From: Paramesorhizobium deserti | GTDB lineage: Bacteria > Pseudomonadota > Alphaproteobacteria > Rhizobiales > Rhizobiaceae | Assembly: GCF_001558695.1 (NCBI RefSeq) | Contig: NZ_LNTU01000001.1 | Coordinates: 434,001-498,000 of the forward strand | Reading direction: 5' to 3' | DNA length: 64,000 nucleotides | In this document: piece by piece, positions 40,919 through 52,872 of the stretch | Layout of the letters: each line of letters begins with the position of its first letter | Position numbering within the stretch: position 1 is the first letter of the stretch | The notes under the pieces: model-generated | Told to the model about the DNA's origin: nothing | The model's input: only the letters and a program-made list of their open reading frames with translations | The model's database searches: none | Position numbers and translations under genes: made by a program

Positions 40919-41377
40919 TCAGGCAGCCTTGACGTCCTTCGCGTCCTTGACCGCCTTTTCCATGGCCGTCTTGGCAGGCTTCACCATGGTCTCGACGGCC
41001 TTCGTCGCCGCGGACTGGAATTCCTTGGCCTGCTCGACGGCGAGCTCGGTCTGCTTGCGCATAAACATGGTCTGCAACTCGACGGCATCGGCGAACGTCT
41101 TGACGCCGAAAAGCGCTTCAAGATGCGTGAAGCCGGCGTCGGCATTGGCGCGCAGCGCGGAAATCGCCTTCAGCGACAGTTCGGTGCCCGTGGACTGGGC
41201 GGCTTCGAACGTCGTTTCGATGGTCTTCTGCGCAGCTTCCGCCTGATCCTTGAACTTGGCATAGGCTTCCTTGGACTGCGCAATGCTGCCTTCAGTGAAC
41301 TCGCGCACACGGTCGGTCACGGCACTGGCGTCGAATCCGGGGAATGCGAATATGTCTGCTTCTGGTTTCTTGCTCAT
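40919..41377 (-). CDS. Phasin-family protein
   Basis: 152 residues, almost all helical: FTEGSIAQSKEAYAKFKDQAEAAQKTIETTFEAAQSTGTELSLKAI is the classic phasin amphipathic repeat, and the C terminus is Lys/Ala rich (VKDAKDVKAA). Phasins coat polyhydroxybutyrate granules. The other PHB-linked gene in the window is acetoacetyl-CoA synthetase at 45584. A TGC-rich inverted repeat at 41454-41487 is a candidate operator. GGGTCTCGAA precedes the ATG. Confidence 0.93.
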   Translation of the reverse strand: MSKKPEADIFAFPGFDASAVTDRVREFTEGSIAQSKEAYAKFKDQAEAAQKTIETTFEAAQSTGTELSLKAISALRANADAGFTHLEALFGVKTFADAVELQTMFMRKQTELAVEQAKEFQSAATKAVETMVKPAKTAMEKAVKDAKDVKAA

Positions 41378-41453
41378 TTCGAGACCCTTTCGCTGTCCGA
41401 AGATGGTTTCGGATAGGTTTCCTCACCTATGACGATTTTTATAGCATTGTTCA

Positions 41454-41487
41454 TTGTGCAGCGCAATATGATTTTGCAACGCACAAT
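41454..41487. promoter_or_regulatory. Candidate PhaR/AniA-type operator of the phasin gene
   Basis: Imperfect inverted repeat: TTGTGCAGCGCAAT (41454-41467), then TTTTGCAACGCACAAT (41472-41487). It lies about 80 nt upstream of the phasin start. TGC-rich dyads are known targets of the PHB regulator PhaR in alphaproteobacteria. The core TGCAGCGCAAT occurs identically upstream of aceA (55863-55873). The remaining DNA of the 41378-41686 gap holds the pdhS promoter. Confidence 0.5.
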
Positions 41488-41595
41488 CAACCAAAGCGCG
41501 AGACGGGCCTTTCAGCCTGGGGACATTAACTAACCGTTCAGAAAAAGCGTTGCCATGTCGCGCGCTTTTGTAGACGCTGGGATGACTACGCCTTA

Positions 41596-41610
41596 TTAAC
41601 GGGATATTAA
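41596..41610 (+). promoter_or_regulatory. CtrA binding site upstream of the PdhS-like kinase gene
   Basis: TTAA (41596-41599), seven bases, TTAA (41607-41610): an exact match to the TTAA-N7-TTAA full CtrA box. It is 77 nt upstream of the kinase ATG. A half site TTAACTAACC occurs near 41527. The kinase product would act on the DivK-CtrA pathway, so this fits a feedback loop. Confidence 0.65.
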
Positions 41611-41686
41611 GCAAAACGCTTGGTTTTGAGCGGATAAGAAAGCTCGTGTTAGGGCCAATCGACAGGACAAACGGGTAACGACTGGC

Positions 41687-44600
41687 ATGCCGGGGACCTA
41701 TCCCTTCATTGATGTTGCCGTTCTCGACGGCATCCACGAACGCTTCGTGCGTGGCGACGCGCTTGTCGTGATTTCGCCCGACCTCACATCCGTCATCTGG
41801 GCGAACGGGCCAGGCGCGGCGATGTTCGGTTTCGACAGGATCGACGATATCCTCGGCAATGATCCGGGTTTCGCCGTGCAGACCAAGCGCCAGATCATGG
41901 CGCTCGACGGATCGCAGGCGGGCAGCACGCGGACCGTCTCGGTGCGCCTTGCATCCGGCCTCACCTCGCGGCTGGCGAGCTTCCAGATTTTCGATATTAA
42001 ACTGCCCGACGGCACGCCGGCGCGCGTCCTCGCCGCGGACGGGCAGTCTGCCGCTATCGAAGCGACAATCTCCGGGCTCGGCGACGAGAGCACCCATGTG
42101 GCGCTTCTCGACGAAGCCGGCGCGGTTCTCGCCAGATCAGCCCATTTCGACGCACTCGGCATCTTGCCGACGACGTTGAACGACCTGGTCATCGAGGTGC
42201 GCGACGAGGAGAGCCGCATGGTCAAGCGCCGCGTACGCGCCGGTACGCGCAGCGTACCGGCCGGTATCGCGCGCCTTGCCGACGATCCGTACCGCCATTT
42301 GCTGTTCGTCATCGCAGAGGGACAGGTGGAGAAGCCGGTTGTTACCGGCGAGGAAACTCCAAGCCCGAACGCGGAAGTTCCTTCGCCGGAGATTGTCGGG
42401 GATATTCGCCCTTCCCTTCCGCAAGATCAGGATGAAAAGAAGGGTGAAGCGGAGATTTCCGTCTCTCCCCAGACGACTTCCCTTCGGGAAGCCCTCATTC
42501 GAGAAGGGTTGCTTCGAACGACCGAAGGTCAGGAAAAGGATGAGGCGAGCCCGCTTACTCCCCTATCTTCCGCGCCTGAATCTATCGCAGAGCATGACGA
42601 AGAAGAACGGGATGAGGTTGAGGAGCCGTTAGAAGGCAAAGCCGAGGAACCCATCGTCGTTGCCGCAACCGATGAGGTGAGCGCAACAGATGAGGCGGAA
42701 GCCCAGCCCGCCGCCTTCACCTTCGATCCGGATGCATCCCCTGCCCGCTTCGTCTGGAAGGTGGATGCGGATACGGTCTTCAGCGAGATGTCGCCGGAAT
42801 TCGCCACCGCCGTCGGTCCACAGGCAGCCGATGTGATCGGCCGCCGCTTCGCCGATGTCGCCCGGGTTTTCGGCCTCGATGAGGACGGCGCGATCGCCAG
42901 GCTTCTGGAAGGGCGCGACACCTGGTCCGGACGCACCGTATTCTGGCCGATCCAGGGAACATCGCTTCGCGCGCCTGTCGATCTCGCCGCTCTCCCCGTC
43001 TATTCGCGCGAGCGGACGTTCCTCGGCTTTCGCGGTTTCGGCGTGGTCCGCACCGGCGAGGCTGAGGCCGACCCGGAGACGATCGGCCTGGCGCTCGTCG
43101 CCGGTCCGGCGACGCCGACCGAACTGGCGGAAGCGCCCGCGCCGCAGGGCGACACAGCGCCCGCGGGGGTCGTCGATCTTGGTGAGAAGCTTTCGCAAAA
43201 GCTGGAAGCGGCTGCGGATTCCCCGGCTGAAAGCGAGGATCCGTTCCAGGGCGAAAAGCCGGCGCTGCACCTGACATCGACCGCCGGGCGGCGCATCCAC
43301 GACAAGATCATCCGTCTGGAGGAGCACCGTGCACCCCGCACGGAGGGCGGACTGACGCCGACGGAGCGCAACGCCTTCCGCGAGATCGCCGACCGGCTGC
43401 GGCGCGAGGGCATCGGCATCACCAGGAAGGACGTGCCGTCCGCAGAATCCCGCCAGGAAACGCAGGCGGAACCGGACAAGAACGTGCCCGGCGAGGACGC
43501 GACGCCGGTGGCGGCCGATGCGCCGGTGAAGGTGCCGGATGCAGAGCCCGTGCCCGATCCGCGCGCGCCGATGAGCGCTGCCCCGAAAGTGGAAACGACG
43601 CCGCAGGCGGCAGTCGGGACCCGGAAAGGGATTGCGCAAGACAACACCGCTTCTGTTTTCGGTATCGAAATGGTGCAGCCTGCAGCATCGGAGCCGGTTT
43701 CGCACGAGGCGCAAGAGGCAAAGCCCGCCGAGATTGCGGAAGAAAAAGACGATGACGACACCTCCATCGTCGCCCGGCTTCCCCTCCCCGTTTTGATCCA
43801 TTCCGGAGATCTCGTGCATTATGCCAACCAGGCGCTGCTCGACCTCACCGGCTATGAAACGACTGAAAAACTCATCGGAGCGGGCGGGCTCGAGGCGCTG
43901 TTTGCGGAACGGCATGTGGATGAGGACGGCAAGCCAAGCGCCATGGCTCTGCGCCGCGCCGATGGCGGCGAGCAGGCGGTGGAAGCGCATCTGCAGTCAG
44001 TGTCATGGAAAGGTGGCCGCGCGCTGATGCTGAGCCTCATGCCGCAGCTGAATGCGGTGCAGGCTGAGGAGCCGCAACAGACCGGAGCGGCGGAGCTATC
44101 GGATGAAGAGATGCGGGCGCTCCAGACCCGTATTGACGAGCTGACCGGCATTCTTGATACGGCGACGGACGGCGTCGTCATCATCGGGCCGGACGGCCTG
44201 ATCCGTTCGATGAACCATTCGGCGGCCGCGCTCTTCGGCTATGAGCCGGGTGAGATCAAGGGTAAATCCTTCTCCATGCTCTTCGCCATCGAGAGCCAGC
44301 GCGCCGCGCTCGACTATCTCGACGGGCTTTCGCAGAACGGCGTGGCGAGCGTGCTCAATGACGGGCGCGAGGTGATCGGCCGCGAGGCGCAGGGTCGCTT
44401 CATCCCGATGTTCATGACCATCGGCAAGCTTGCCGCCTCCAACAGCTATTGCGCGGTCTTGCGCGATATCACGCATTGGAAACGCGCCGAGGAGGAACTG
44501 ACCAATGCGCGGCGCGAGGCGGAGCGGGCTTCCAGCCAGAAGACGGAGTTCCTGGCGCGCATCAGCCATGAGATCCGTACGCCGCTCAACGCCATCATCG

Positions 44601-45262
44601 GCTTTTCCGAACTGATGTCAGACGAGAAATTCGGGCCGATCGGCAATGAGCGCTACCGGGACTACCTGCGCGACATCAACCGCTCGGGCAACCATGTGCT
44701 GGCGCTGGTCAACGACCTCCTCGACATTTCCAAGATCGAGGCGGGCGGGCTCGACATGCAGTTCGAAGCGGTATCGCTCAACGACGCCATCGCGGAGGCG
44801 GTGGCGATCATGCAGCCGCAGGCGAATCGCGAGCGCGTCATCATCCGCTCGAGCTTTCCGGCGAACCTGCCCGACATCGTCGCCGATGCGCGCTCGATCA
44901 AGCAGATCGCGCTCAATCTCCTCTCCAACGCCGTGCGCTTCACCGCGCCGGGCGGACAGGTCATCGTCTCGACCAGCTATGAGGCGAATGGCGGCGTGGT
45001 AATGCGGGTGCGCGACACCGGCGTCGGCATGAGTGCCGCGGAGATCGAGCAGGCGCTGAAGCCGTTCAAGCAGGTCAGCACGCTGAAGCGCAACCCGGCG
45101 GACGGGCGCACCGACTGGCGCCAAGACGGCACCGGCCTCGGCCTGCCGCTGACCAAGGCGATGGTCGAAGCCAACCGGGCCATGTTCTCGATCGAATCGA
45201 CGCCGGGCAACGGCACCATGGTGGAGATTTCCTTTCCCTCGACGCGTGTGCTGGCGGATTGA
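41687..45262 (+). CDS. pdhS: PdhS-like cell-cycle sensor histidine kinase
   Basis: 1191 residues, a large cytoplasmic kinase without membrane helices. N-terminal sensory region starts [26 protein letters not shown]. Long acidic Pro/Glu/Ala linkers follow (about residues 230-330 and 550-690). PAS-type segments begin near residue 698 ([23 protein letters not shown]) and residue 818. HisKA: His961 in [19 protein letters not shown] box Asn1081 in [10 protein letters not shown]2 box [10 protein letters not shown] near 1148. PleC/DivJ-type kinases PdhS and CbrA set polar localisation and phosphorylate or dephosphorylate DivK. The stop is immediately followed by octamer element copy C. Confidence 0.9.
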   Translation: MPGTYPFIDVAVLDGIHERFVRGDALVVISPDLTSVIWANGPGAAMFGFDRIDDILGNDPGFAVQTKRQIMALDGSQAGSTRTVSVRLASGLTSRLASFQIFDIKLPDGTPARVLAADGQSAAIEATISGLGDESTHVALLDEAGAVLARSAHFDALGILPTTLNDLVIEVRDEESRMVKRRVRAGTRSVPAGIARLADDPYRHLLFVIAEGQVEKPVVTGEETPSPNAEVPSPEIVGDIRPSLPQDQDEKKGEAEISVSPQTTSLREALIREGLLRTTEGQEKDEASPLTPLSSAPESIAEHDEEERDEVEEPLEGKAEEPIVVAATDEVSATDEAEAQPAAFTFDPDASPARFVWKVDADTVFSEMSPEFATAVGPQAADVIGRRFADVARVFGLDEDGAIARLLEGRDTWSGRTVFWPIQGTSLRAPVDLAALPVYSRERTFLGFRGFGVVRTGEAEADPETIGLALVAGPATPTELAEAPAPQGDTAPAGVVDLGEKLSQKLEAAADSPAESEDPFQGEKPALHLTSTAGRRIHDKIIRLEEHRAPRTEGGLTPTERNAFREIADRLRREGIGITRKDVPSAESRQETQAEPDKNVPGEDATPVAADAPVKVPDAEPVPDPRAPMSAAPKVETTPQAAVGTRKGIAQDNTASVFGIEMVQPAASEPVSHEAQEAKPAEIAEEKDDDDTSIVARLPLPVLIHSGDLVHYANQALLDLTGYETTEKLIGAGGLEALFAERHVDEDGKPSAMALRRADGGEQAVEAHLQSVSWKGGRALMLSLMPQLNAVQAEEPQQTGAAELSDEEMRALQTRIDELTGILDTATDGVVIIGPDGLIRSMNHSAAALFGYEPGEIKGKSFSMLFAIESQRAALDYLDGLSQNGVASVLNDGREVIGREAQGRFIPMFMTIGKLAASNSYCAVLRDITHWKRAEEELTNARREAERASSQKTEFLARISHEIRTPLNAIIGFSELMSDEKFGPIGNERYRDYLRDINRSGNHVLALVNDLLDISKIEAGGLDMQFEAVSLNDAIAEAVAIMQPQANRERVIIRSSFPANLPDIVADARSIKQIALNLLSNAVRFTAPGGQVIVSTSYEANGGVVMRVRDTGVGMSAAEIEQALKPFKQVSTLKRNPADGRTDWRQDGTGLGLPLTKAMVEANRAMFSIESTPGNGTMVEISFPSTRVLAD

Positions 45263-45350
45263 AGGAAATAGGGGAGTTGAAATCCGACTCTCCCGGTCGC
45301 TTCTACTGTTATTCCTTACTGCCTTACTGCCCTATTCCCTTACTCCCCTA
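45263..45350. repeat. Inverted octamer-repeat element, copy C (degenerate)
   Basis: Begins directly after the kinase TGA stop: AGGAAA, TAGGGGAG on the left; then from 45301 the right arm TTCTA, CTGTTA, TTCCTTA, CTGCCTTA, CTGCCCTA, TTCCCTTA, CTCCCCTA. The pair TTCCCTTA-CTCCCCTA also occurs in copy A. The left arm is mostly eroded. The remainder of the gap to 45583 holds only the minus-strand terminator and AT-rich sequence. Confidence 0.7.
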
Positions 45351-45353
45351 ATC

Positions 45354-45379
45354 AAAAAAAACGCCGGACGAAGCCGGCG
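45354..45379 (-). terminator. Terminator downstream of the acetoacetyl-CoA synthetase gene
   Basis: Minus strand: CGCCGG, GCTTCGTC-type loop, CCGGCG followed by eight T (45354-45361). It is 205 nt past the stop, an unusually long 3' tail. Confidence 0.65.
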
Positions 45380-45583
45380 CATGAAAGCTGTACAACAGAG
45401 AAAAGGGGCACAAAAGCAAAGGCGTGGGACCGATGGCGGCCTCAGCATTACCAGTGTGTTAAAGCCCTTATCGCGCGAAGTTCCCTAACAAGTCCTTAAT
45501 GGATCGCCAAAATCTTTACGAAAAAATATCGCCCCGTAAAAATGCGGTAAACATCGCCGCAATCCTTTATCAAGCATATCTCT

Positions 45584-47542
<1,959 letters not shown>

Positions 47543-47718
47543 ATGCTCCTCCTCAGACTGGCGGCATGTTGCACCGCACCACGAAGCGGCGGCAAGCCGA
47601 AAAATGCGATCCGACTGAAATTTCAGCCAATTTTATGGAATAACATCAGCAAAGCCTTGAATTGCCGCATAGCTGGTTTAAACGGAATGGCGAACATTTC
47701 ATTGGTGGACTGCGCCTG

Positions 47719-49599
47719 ATGTCCTGGCCTCGACTGCTGCGCCCCATTCTGGCGATCATTGTGCTTGCGGCGGCGGCCGTGGCGGCAGTCATCGCGGCGT
47801 TGCCTTTCATCGTCTCCACCGACGCGATCCGCATCAGGCTGGCACAGGAAATCAGCGCATGGACGGGATATAGCGTCGAGCTGCGCCAGCCGCCGCGGCT
47901 GACCGTCTTTCCGGTTTTCCAGGCGTCGCTGAGTGATGTCACCCTGAGCAAGCTCGGCCAGAGCGGCCAACAGCCGGTGATGAGCGCCGATCGCATAGAC
48001 GTGCAGCTTTCGCCGCTCGAAGCCCTGATGGGGCATATCTCGTTTTCTGAAACGCGCATCGTCCATCCGCGCTTCAGGCTGAACGAGCCGATAACCGACC
48101 TGCCGCAATTGTTTACGGCAGCGGCCAATTCGCAAGGGCGGCTCGGCCTGGTCATCCGCACCGCCAAAAGGCTGGTGGCCGACAATCCCAACGAGCCGAA
48201 GGTGGATCAACTTGCCTCGCAGCCCTTCGGCCGTATCGTCATCGAGAACGGATCGCTTGCCTATCGCCGCTTCGGATCGCCGCTCGAAGAGCAGGTCTCC
48301 GACATCAACGGCACGCTTGACTGGCCGCAAACATCCAGCCCAGCGAGTTTTCGCGGCCGCGCCAACTGGCGCGGAGAAGCGGCGGAGATCAATTTCACGG
48401 CAAATCAGGCGCTGGTCCTGCTCGCCAACGGGATGAGCGCGATTACCGCAAGCGTGACATCGAAGCCGCTGACATTCACATTCGACGGCAAGGCCAACAT
48501 CTCGCAGAACATGTTCTTCGAGGGAGCGATGACGGCAAAATCCCCCTCCCTCGGCGAGACGATGCGCTGGGCCGGACGGAGCTCCTCCGGCGGATCATCG
48601 ATGATCGGCGCAGTCGAACTCGCCGCGAATGTCACGCTTACGCCGAAGCGGGCGAAATTCAGCGACGTGGCGCTGACGACGGACAGTCAATCCGCCAAGG
48701 GCGTGATCGAGATCGGGCTGGAACAGCCGGTGCCGGCGGTCAACGGAACGCTCGCCTTCGAAACGCTCGACCTGCGCTCGCTGATCTCCGCCTTCATTCC
48801 GCTGCCACGTGACGGCGTCAATGACGACATCGATGCGCGCTTCATCAATCAGCTCGATCTTGACCTCAGGCTCTCTGCCCAGAATGCCACGGCCGGACCG
48901 GTCAGCCTCGCCGGTCTCGCCGCCGCGGTGCAGGTGAAGGGCGGGCGGGCCATCTTCGACATCGGCGATGCCAAGGCATTCAACGGATCGGTTCAGGCCA
49001 GTATCCAGATCGCGGGAAACGCCGACAACGCCAATGGCGAGTTGCGCTTCAACGGAACCGATCTCGACAGCGCGGCCTTCGCTTCAGCGCTCGGCGTGAA
49101 ACAACCCTTCCTGAGCGGCAAGGGCACGGTATCGCTCCTGATGAAAAGCCCGCTGGCGAAATGGTCTTCGCTGCCCGAAAGCGCCAATGGCACGATCTCG
49201 CTCGATCTGGGCCAAGGTCAGATGAAGGGCTTCGATTTCGATGATTTCATCAACAAGGCACGCACCGATCGCTTCTTTGCCCTCGAGCGCAAGCAGGACG
49301 CTTCCCTCGGCTTCAACCGGCTCACTGTGAAGGCGGCTATCGCGGAAGGCATCGCCACGCTCGAAAATGCCCGTGTCGAGACCGGCAACGGCGTCCTGAC
49401 GCTCGCAGGGATCGTTCCCTTCCTCGATAAGAGCCTGGCGCTATCGGGCGAAATCGCGTTTCCCGCAGCGCAGGGTCAGAACCAGGGTCAGGATCAGAAT
49501 GCCGCGGCGCCGCAAGCGCCGCAGCCGATCAATTTCTTCGTCGGCGGCTCCTGGGACCGGCCGTTCATCTCACCGACGACCAGGAGAATAGGGCAGTAG
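47719..49599 (+). CDS. AsmA-family protein
   Basis: 626 residues. One N-terminal membrane segment (LLRPILAIIVLAAAAVAAVIAALPFIV, about residues 5-32) followed by a long beta-rich periplasmic part with AsmA landmarks: IRIRLAQEISAWTGYSVELRQPPRLTVFPVFQASLSDV, and near the end GKGTVSLLMKS, GQGQMKGFDFDDFINKARTDRF. AsmA-like proteins bridge inner and outer membrane and move phospholipid. ATG 47719 chosen (MSWPRLLRP). The last residues (RRIGQ) and the TAG stop are in octamer-type element E. Confidence 0.9.
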   Translation: MSWPRLLRPILAIIVLAAAAVAAVIAALPFIVSTDAIRIRLAQEISAWTGYSVELRQPPRLTVFPVFQASLSDVTLSKLGQSGQQPVMSADRIDVQLSPLEALMGHISFSETRIVHPRFRLNEPITDLPQLFTAAANSQGRLGLVIRTAKRLVADNPNEPKVDQLASQPFGRIVIENGSLAYRRFGSPLEEQVSDINGTLDWPQTSSPASFRGRANWRGEAAEINFTANQALVLLANGMSAITASVTSKPLTFTFDGKANISQNMFFEGAMTAKSPSLGETMRWAGRSSSGGSSMIGAVELAANVTLTPKRAKFSDVALTTDSQSAKGVIEIGLEQPVPAVNGTLAFETLDLRSLISAFIPLPRDGVNDDIDARFINQLDLDLRLSAQNATAGPVSLAGLAAAVQVKGGRAIFDIGDAKAFNGSVQASIQIAGNADNANGELRFNGTDLDSAAFASALGVKQPFLSGKGTVSLLMKSPLAKWSSLPESANGTISLDLGQGQMKGFDFDDFINKARTDRFFALERKQDASLGFNRLTVKAAIAEGIATLENARVETGNGVLTLAGIVPFLDKSLALSGEIAFPAAQGQNQGQDQNAAAPQAPQPINFFVGGSWDRPFISPTTRRIGQ

Positions 49600-49618
49600 G
49601 TTTTGCCCTGCTTCCCTA
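49581..49618. repeat. Octamer-repeat element, copy E (short, degenerate)
   Basis: GGAGAA, TAGGGCAG, TAGG, TTTTG, then GCCCTGCTTCCCTA. The AsmA stop TAG (49597-49599) and the stop of the convergent permease gene (49616-49618, read as TAG of TAGGGAAG on the minus strand) are both formed by repeat units. Its arms form a hairpin GGGCAGTAGG / CCCTGCTTCCC. Confidence 0.6.
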
Positions 49619-50434
49619 AATCCGGAATGCCGCCTGCTCGTCGCGGATGCGCTGGACCTCGCGCCGCTTGTTGATGAGCGAGGCGATGATGACGCCCGTC
49701 GCGACGATGGCGATCAGGATGGTGCAGATCGCGTTGATCTCGGGCGTCACGCCAAGCCGCACCTGGCTGTAGATCTTCATCGGCAAAGTGGTCGCGCCCG
49801 GCCCGGAGGTGAAGCTCGCTATCACCAGATCGTCGAGCGACAGCGTGAAGGCGAGCATCCAGCCGGAGATGACGGCCGGCAGGATGACGGGAAGCGTGAT
49901 CTTGAAAAAGGTGGTGACGGGCGGCGCGCCGAGATCCATCGCCGCTTCCTCCAGCGACCGGTCGAAGGTGACGAGGCGGGACTGGACGACCACTGCGACG
50001 AAGCACATCGAAAAGGTGATATGCGCCAACGTCACGGTCCAGAAGCCGCGGTCGAAATTGACTGCCACGAAAAGCAGGAGCAGCGACAGGCCGGTGATCA
50101 CCTCCGGCATGACGAGCGGCGCATAGATCATGCCGGAGAACAGGAGGCGGCCGCGAAACCGCGTATAGCGTGTGAGCGCGATCGCCGCGAGCGTTCCCAG
50201 CACCGTGGCGATGCTTGCCGAAAGGACGCCGACGCGGGCGGTGACCCAGGCGGCATCCATCAGGCCGCGATTGTTGAAGAGCGCGAAATACCATTTCGTC
50301 GAAAAACCGGCCCAGACAGTGACGAGGCGGGATTCGTTGAAGGAATAGATCACCAGGAGCACGATGGGCAGATAGAGGAATGCGAAGCCCAAAACGACCG
50401 AGGCGATGTTGAAACGCGACCAGGTGGTGTTCAT
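49616..50434 (-). CDS. potI: Spermidine/putrescine ABC transporter permease, PotI type
   Basis: 272 residues with six membrane helices; the binding-protein-dependent inner-membrane signature is EEAAMDLGAPPVTTFFKITLPVILPAVISG (EAA loop). N terminus SRFNIASVVLGFAFLYLPIVLLVIYSFNESRLVTVWAGFSTKWY is characteristic of PotC/PotI. Distal gene of the potF-potG-potH-potI cluster; a RIME-like repeat separates it from potH. Its stop lies in octamer element E. Confidence 0.93.
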   Translation of the reverse strand: MNTTWSRFNIASVVLGFAFLYLPIVLLVIYSFNESRLVTVWAGFSTKWYFALFNNRGLMDAAWVTARVGVLSASIATVLGTLAAIALTRYTRFRGRLLFSGMIYAPLVMPEVITGLSLLLLFVAVNFDRGFWTVTLAHITFSMCFVAVVVQSRLVTFDRSLEEAAMDLGAPPVTTFFKITLPVILPAVISGWMLAFTLSLDDLVIASFTSGPGATTLPMKIYSQVRLGVTPEINAICTILIAIVATGVIIASLINKRREVQRIRDEQAAFRI

Positions 50435-50474
50435 CGTGCATCCCTTTGACGTGGAAACGCTGGCGGGACAGCGT

Positions 50475-50630
50475 CCCCCTCTGCCCTGCCGGGCATCTCC
50501 CCCGCATGGGGGGAGATCACGCCGTCATCGGCGTTCGGCACCAATCGCAAACGTTGCGGAATGGGCGCGGAGAGTAGCGGCAGCCAATCTCCCCCCTTGC
50601 GGGGGAGATGGCCGGCAGGCCAGAGGGGGG
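50475..50630. repeat. RIME-like mosaic element between potH and potI
   Basis: 156 bp with compound hairpins at both ends (CTGCCCTGCCGGGCATCTCC and GGGGAGATGGCCGGCAGGCC). Centre TCGGCACCAATCGCAAA (50535-50551) is the reverse complement of the centre of the 18389-18547 copy. Inverted in orientation to that copy and also placed within an operon. Confidence 0.8.
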
Positions 50631-50662
50631 CGCCTAATGCTGTCATCGAAACTGTTCCCCTC

Positions 50663-51574
50663 CTATTTCCCGCTTTCCTGCGCGCGCGCCTGCGCACGCT
50701 GGAACAGCACGATCGGCACGATCAGGATGACGAGCAGCACCACGGCAACGGCGGAGGAAACCGGCCAGTCGCGGTTGGAGAAGAATTCGCTCCACAGCGT
50801 CTTGCCGATCATCAGCGTCTGCGATCCACCGAGGAGATCGGGAATGACGAACTCGCCCACCGCCGGGATGAAGACGAGGAAGCAACCGGCGACGACGCCG
50901 GGGATCGAAAGCGGGAAGGTGATCTTCCAGAAAGCGGTGAAAGACGGGCAGCCGAGATCCTGCGCCGCCTCGATCAGCGAATAATCCATCTTCTCGAGCG
51001 ATGCATAGATCGGCAGCACCATGAACGGCAGATAGGAATAGACAATGCCGATGAAGACGGCGGTGTTGGTATTGAGAATGGTGAGCGGTGTGTCGATGAC
51101 ATGCGCCCACATCAGGAACTGATTGAGGAGGCCTTCCGGCTTCAATATGCCGATCCAGGCATAGACGCGGATCAGGAAGCTCGTCCAGAACGGCAGGATC
51201 ACCAGCATCAGCAAAGTCGGGCGCAGCGTCGATGGCGCGCGCGCCATGCCATAGGCCAGGGGATAGCCGACAAGGAGCGTCAGAACAGTCGAAACGGCGG
51301 CGATGGTAAGGCTCGACACATAGGCCTTGAAATAAAGCGCGTCGTCGAGAAGCCATTGGTAATTATCGAGGGAAAGTTTCTTAAGCTTTTCGAAATTGGC
51401 CGCAAGGCCTTGCGACAGGTCGAAGGCCGGCTGATAGGCGGGAATGGCCATAGCCACTTCGGAAAACGATATCTTCAAAACAATGAAGAACGGGACGAGG
51501 AAGAAGAGAAGGAGCCAGAGATAGGGCACCACGATGACGAGCCGCCCAGCAATGGCCGTGATGAGCTTCTGCAT
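50663..51574 (-). CDS. potH: Spermidine/putrescine ABC transporter permease, PotH type
   Basis: 303 residues, six membrane helices, with the EAA motif IEAAQDLGCPSFTAFWKITFPLSIPGVVAGC and N terminus GRLVIVVPYLWLLLFFLVPFFIVLKISF. Heterodimer partner of PotI. ATG 51574 has GGGGGA nine bases upstream. An ATG at 51592 overlaps the stop of the ATPase gene (ATGA) and may also be used, which would couple translation. Confidence 0.93.
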   Translation of the reverse strand: MQKLITAIAGRLVIVVPYLWLLLFFLVPFFIVLKISFSEVAMAIPAYQPAFDLSQGLAANFEKLKKLSLDNYQWLLDDALYFKAYVSSLTIAAVSTVLTLLVGYPLAYGMARAPSTLRPTLLMLVILPFWTSFLIRVYAWIGILKPEGLLNQFLMWAHVIDTPLTILNTNTAVFIGIVYSYLPFMVLPIYASLEKMDYSLIEAAQDLGCPSFTAFWKITFPLSIPGVVAGCFLVFIPAVGEFVIPDLLGGSQTLMIGKTLWSEFFSNRDWPVSSAVAVVLLVILIVPIVLFQRAQARAQESGK

Positions 51575-51588
51575 GGCCGCGTTCCCCC

Positions 51589-52734
51589 TCATGCCGTCAA
51601 GACCAGCCCGGCGTCGGTATCGAAGCTGACCCAGACGCGATCGTCATAGGTCAGGGGGTTCTCGACCTTGCGCACGGCATTGAGGCTCGACGCCTTGATC
51701 AGGTCGCCATTGTCGAGCCGGACGTGAAACACCGTCATATCGCCGAAATAGGCGATGTCCCACAATTCGCCCTCGACCGCATTGAAAGAGGCATCTACCG
51801 GCTTCTCGCGGCCGATACGGATCTTCTCAGGCCTGATGGCAAACCAGACGTTCTGGCCCGACGAGAGCGCCTTGCTGGTATCGGCGCGGATGGTGAGGCC
51901 CTGTGTCGCCGCCGCGATCTCGACCTCGCCGCTTCCGGCTTTCTCGACCGCGCCCTCCAGAAGGTTCACATTGCCGATAAAATCGGCGACGAATTTGGAA
52001 GCGGGCGCCTCGTAGACCTCGGCCGGGGTCGCCACCTGCATGATGCGGCCGTGGTCCATGACCGCGATGCGGTCGGCCATGGTCATCGCCTCCTCCTGAT
52101 CGTGCGTGACGACCATGAAGGTGAGACCGAGCTTATACTGCAGGTCCATCAGTTCGAACTGCGTCTCCTCGCGCAGCTTCTTGTCGAGCGCACCGAGCGG
52201 CTCATCCAGGAGGAGCACCTTCGGACGCTTGGCGACCGCGCGGGCGAGCGCCACGCGCTGGCGCTGGCCGCCCGACAATTGATGCGGCTTGCGCTTGGCG
52301 AATTGTTCGAGCTTCACGAGCTTCAGCATTTCGCCGACGCGGGCATCGATCTCGGACTTCGCCATGCCGTCCTGCTTCAGGCCGAAGGCGATGTTGCCCT
52401 CCACCGTCATGTGCGGAAACAGCGCGTAGGACTGGAACATCATGTTGACCGGGCGACGGTAAGGCGGGATACCGCGCAAATCCTGCCCATCGAGCAGGAT
52501 GCGGCCGGACGTCGGCTCCTCGAAACCCGCCAGCATGCGCAGGAGCGTGGACTTGCCGCAGCCCGAGGCGCCAAGCAGCGCGAAGAACTCGCGATTGAAG
52601 ACATCGAGTGAAAGATCGTTTACGGCAGTGAAATCGCCGAAGGTCTTGGTGACGTTCTCGAACCGTATGTAAGGCTTTGCCGCCGGATCATCCCAAGGCG
52701 CGAATTTGCGGCGAAAACTACCAAAGGATTCCAT
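51589..52734 (-). CDS. potG: Polyamine ABC transporter ATP-binding protein
   Basis: 381 residues. Walker A GASGCGKST near residue 55; signature LSGGQRQRVALARA; Walker B VLLLDEPLGALD; the His-loop VTHDQEEAM. A C-terminal TOBE domain (IRPEKIRIG) follows, as in PotG/PotA. Drives putrescine or spermidine import with PotH, PotI and the binding protein encoded upstream. ATG 52734 with GGGGA five bases before it. Confidence 0.95.
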   Translation of the reverse strand: MESFGSFRRKFAPWDDPAAKPYIRFENVTKTFGDFTAVNDLSLDVFNREFFALLGASGCGKSTLLRMLAGFEEPTSGRILLDGQDLRGIPPYRRPVNMMFQSYALFPHMTVEGNIAFGLKQDGMAKSEIDARVGEMLKLVKLEQFAKRKPHQLSGGQRQRVALARAVAKRPKVLLLDEPLGALDKKLREETQFELMDLQYKLGLTFMVVTHDQEEAMTMADRIAVMDHGRIMQVATPAEVYEAPASKFVADFIGNVNLLEGAVEKAGSGEVEIAAATQGLTIRADTSKALSSGQNVWFAIRPEKIRIGREKPVDASFNAVEGELWDIAYFGDMTVFHVRLDNGDLIKASSLNAVRKVENPLTYDDRVWVSFDTDAGLVLTA

Positions 52735-52872
52735 CCGGTTCCCCACTCAATTCCAAATAGGCAGCGCCTGATATGGCGTTTTCGAAGGATGTGTGACGTT
52801 CCAACGATCGACCGCCTTCGCTCACCCCTGCCCTCCTCAGCTTGTCGAAGAGCGGACCTTCCCATCCACCAA

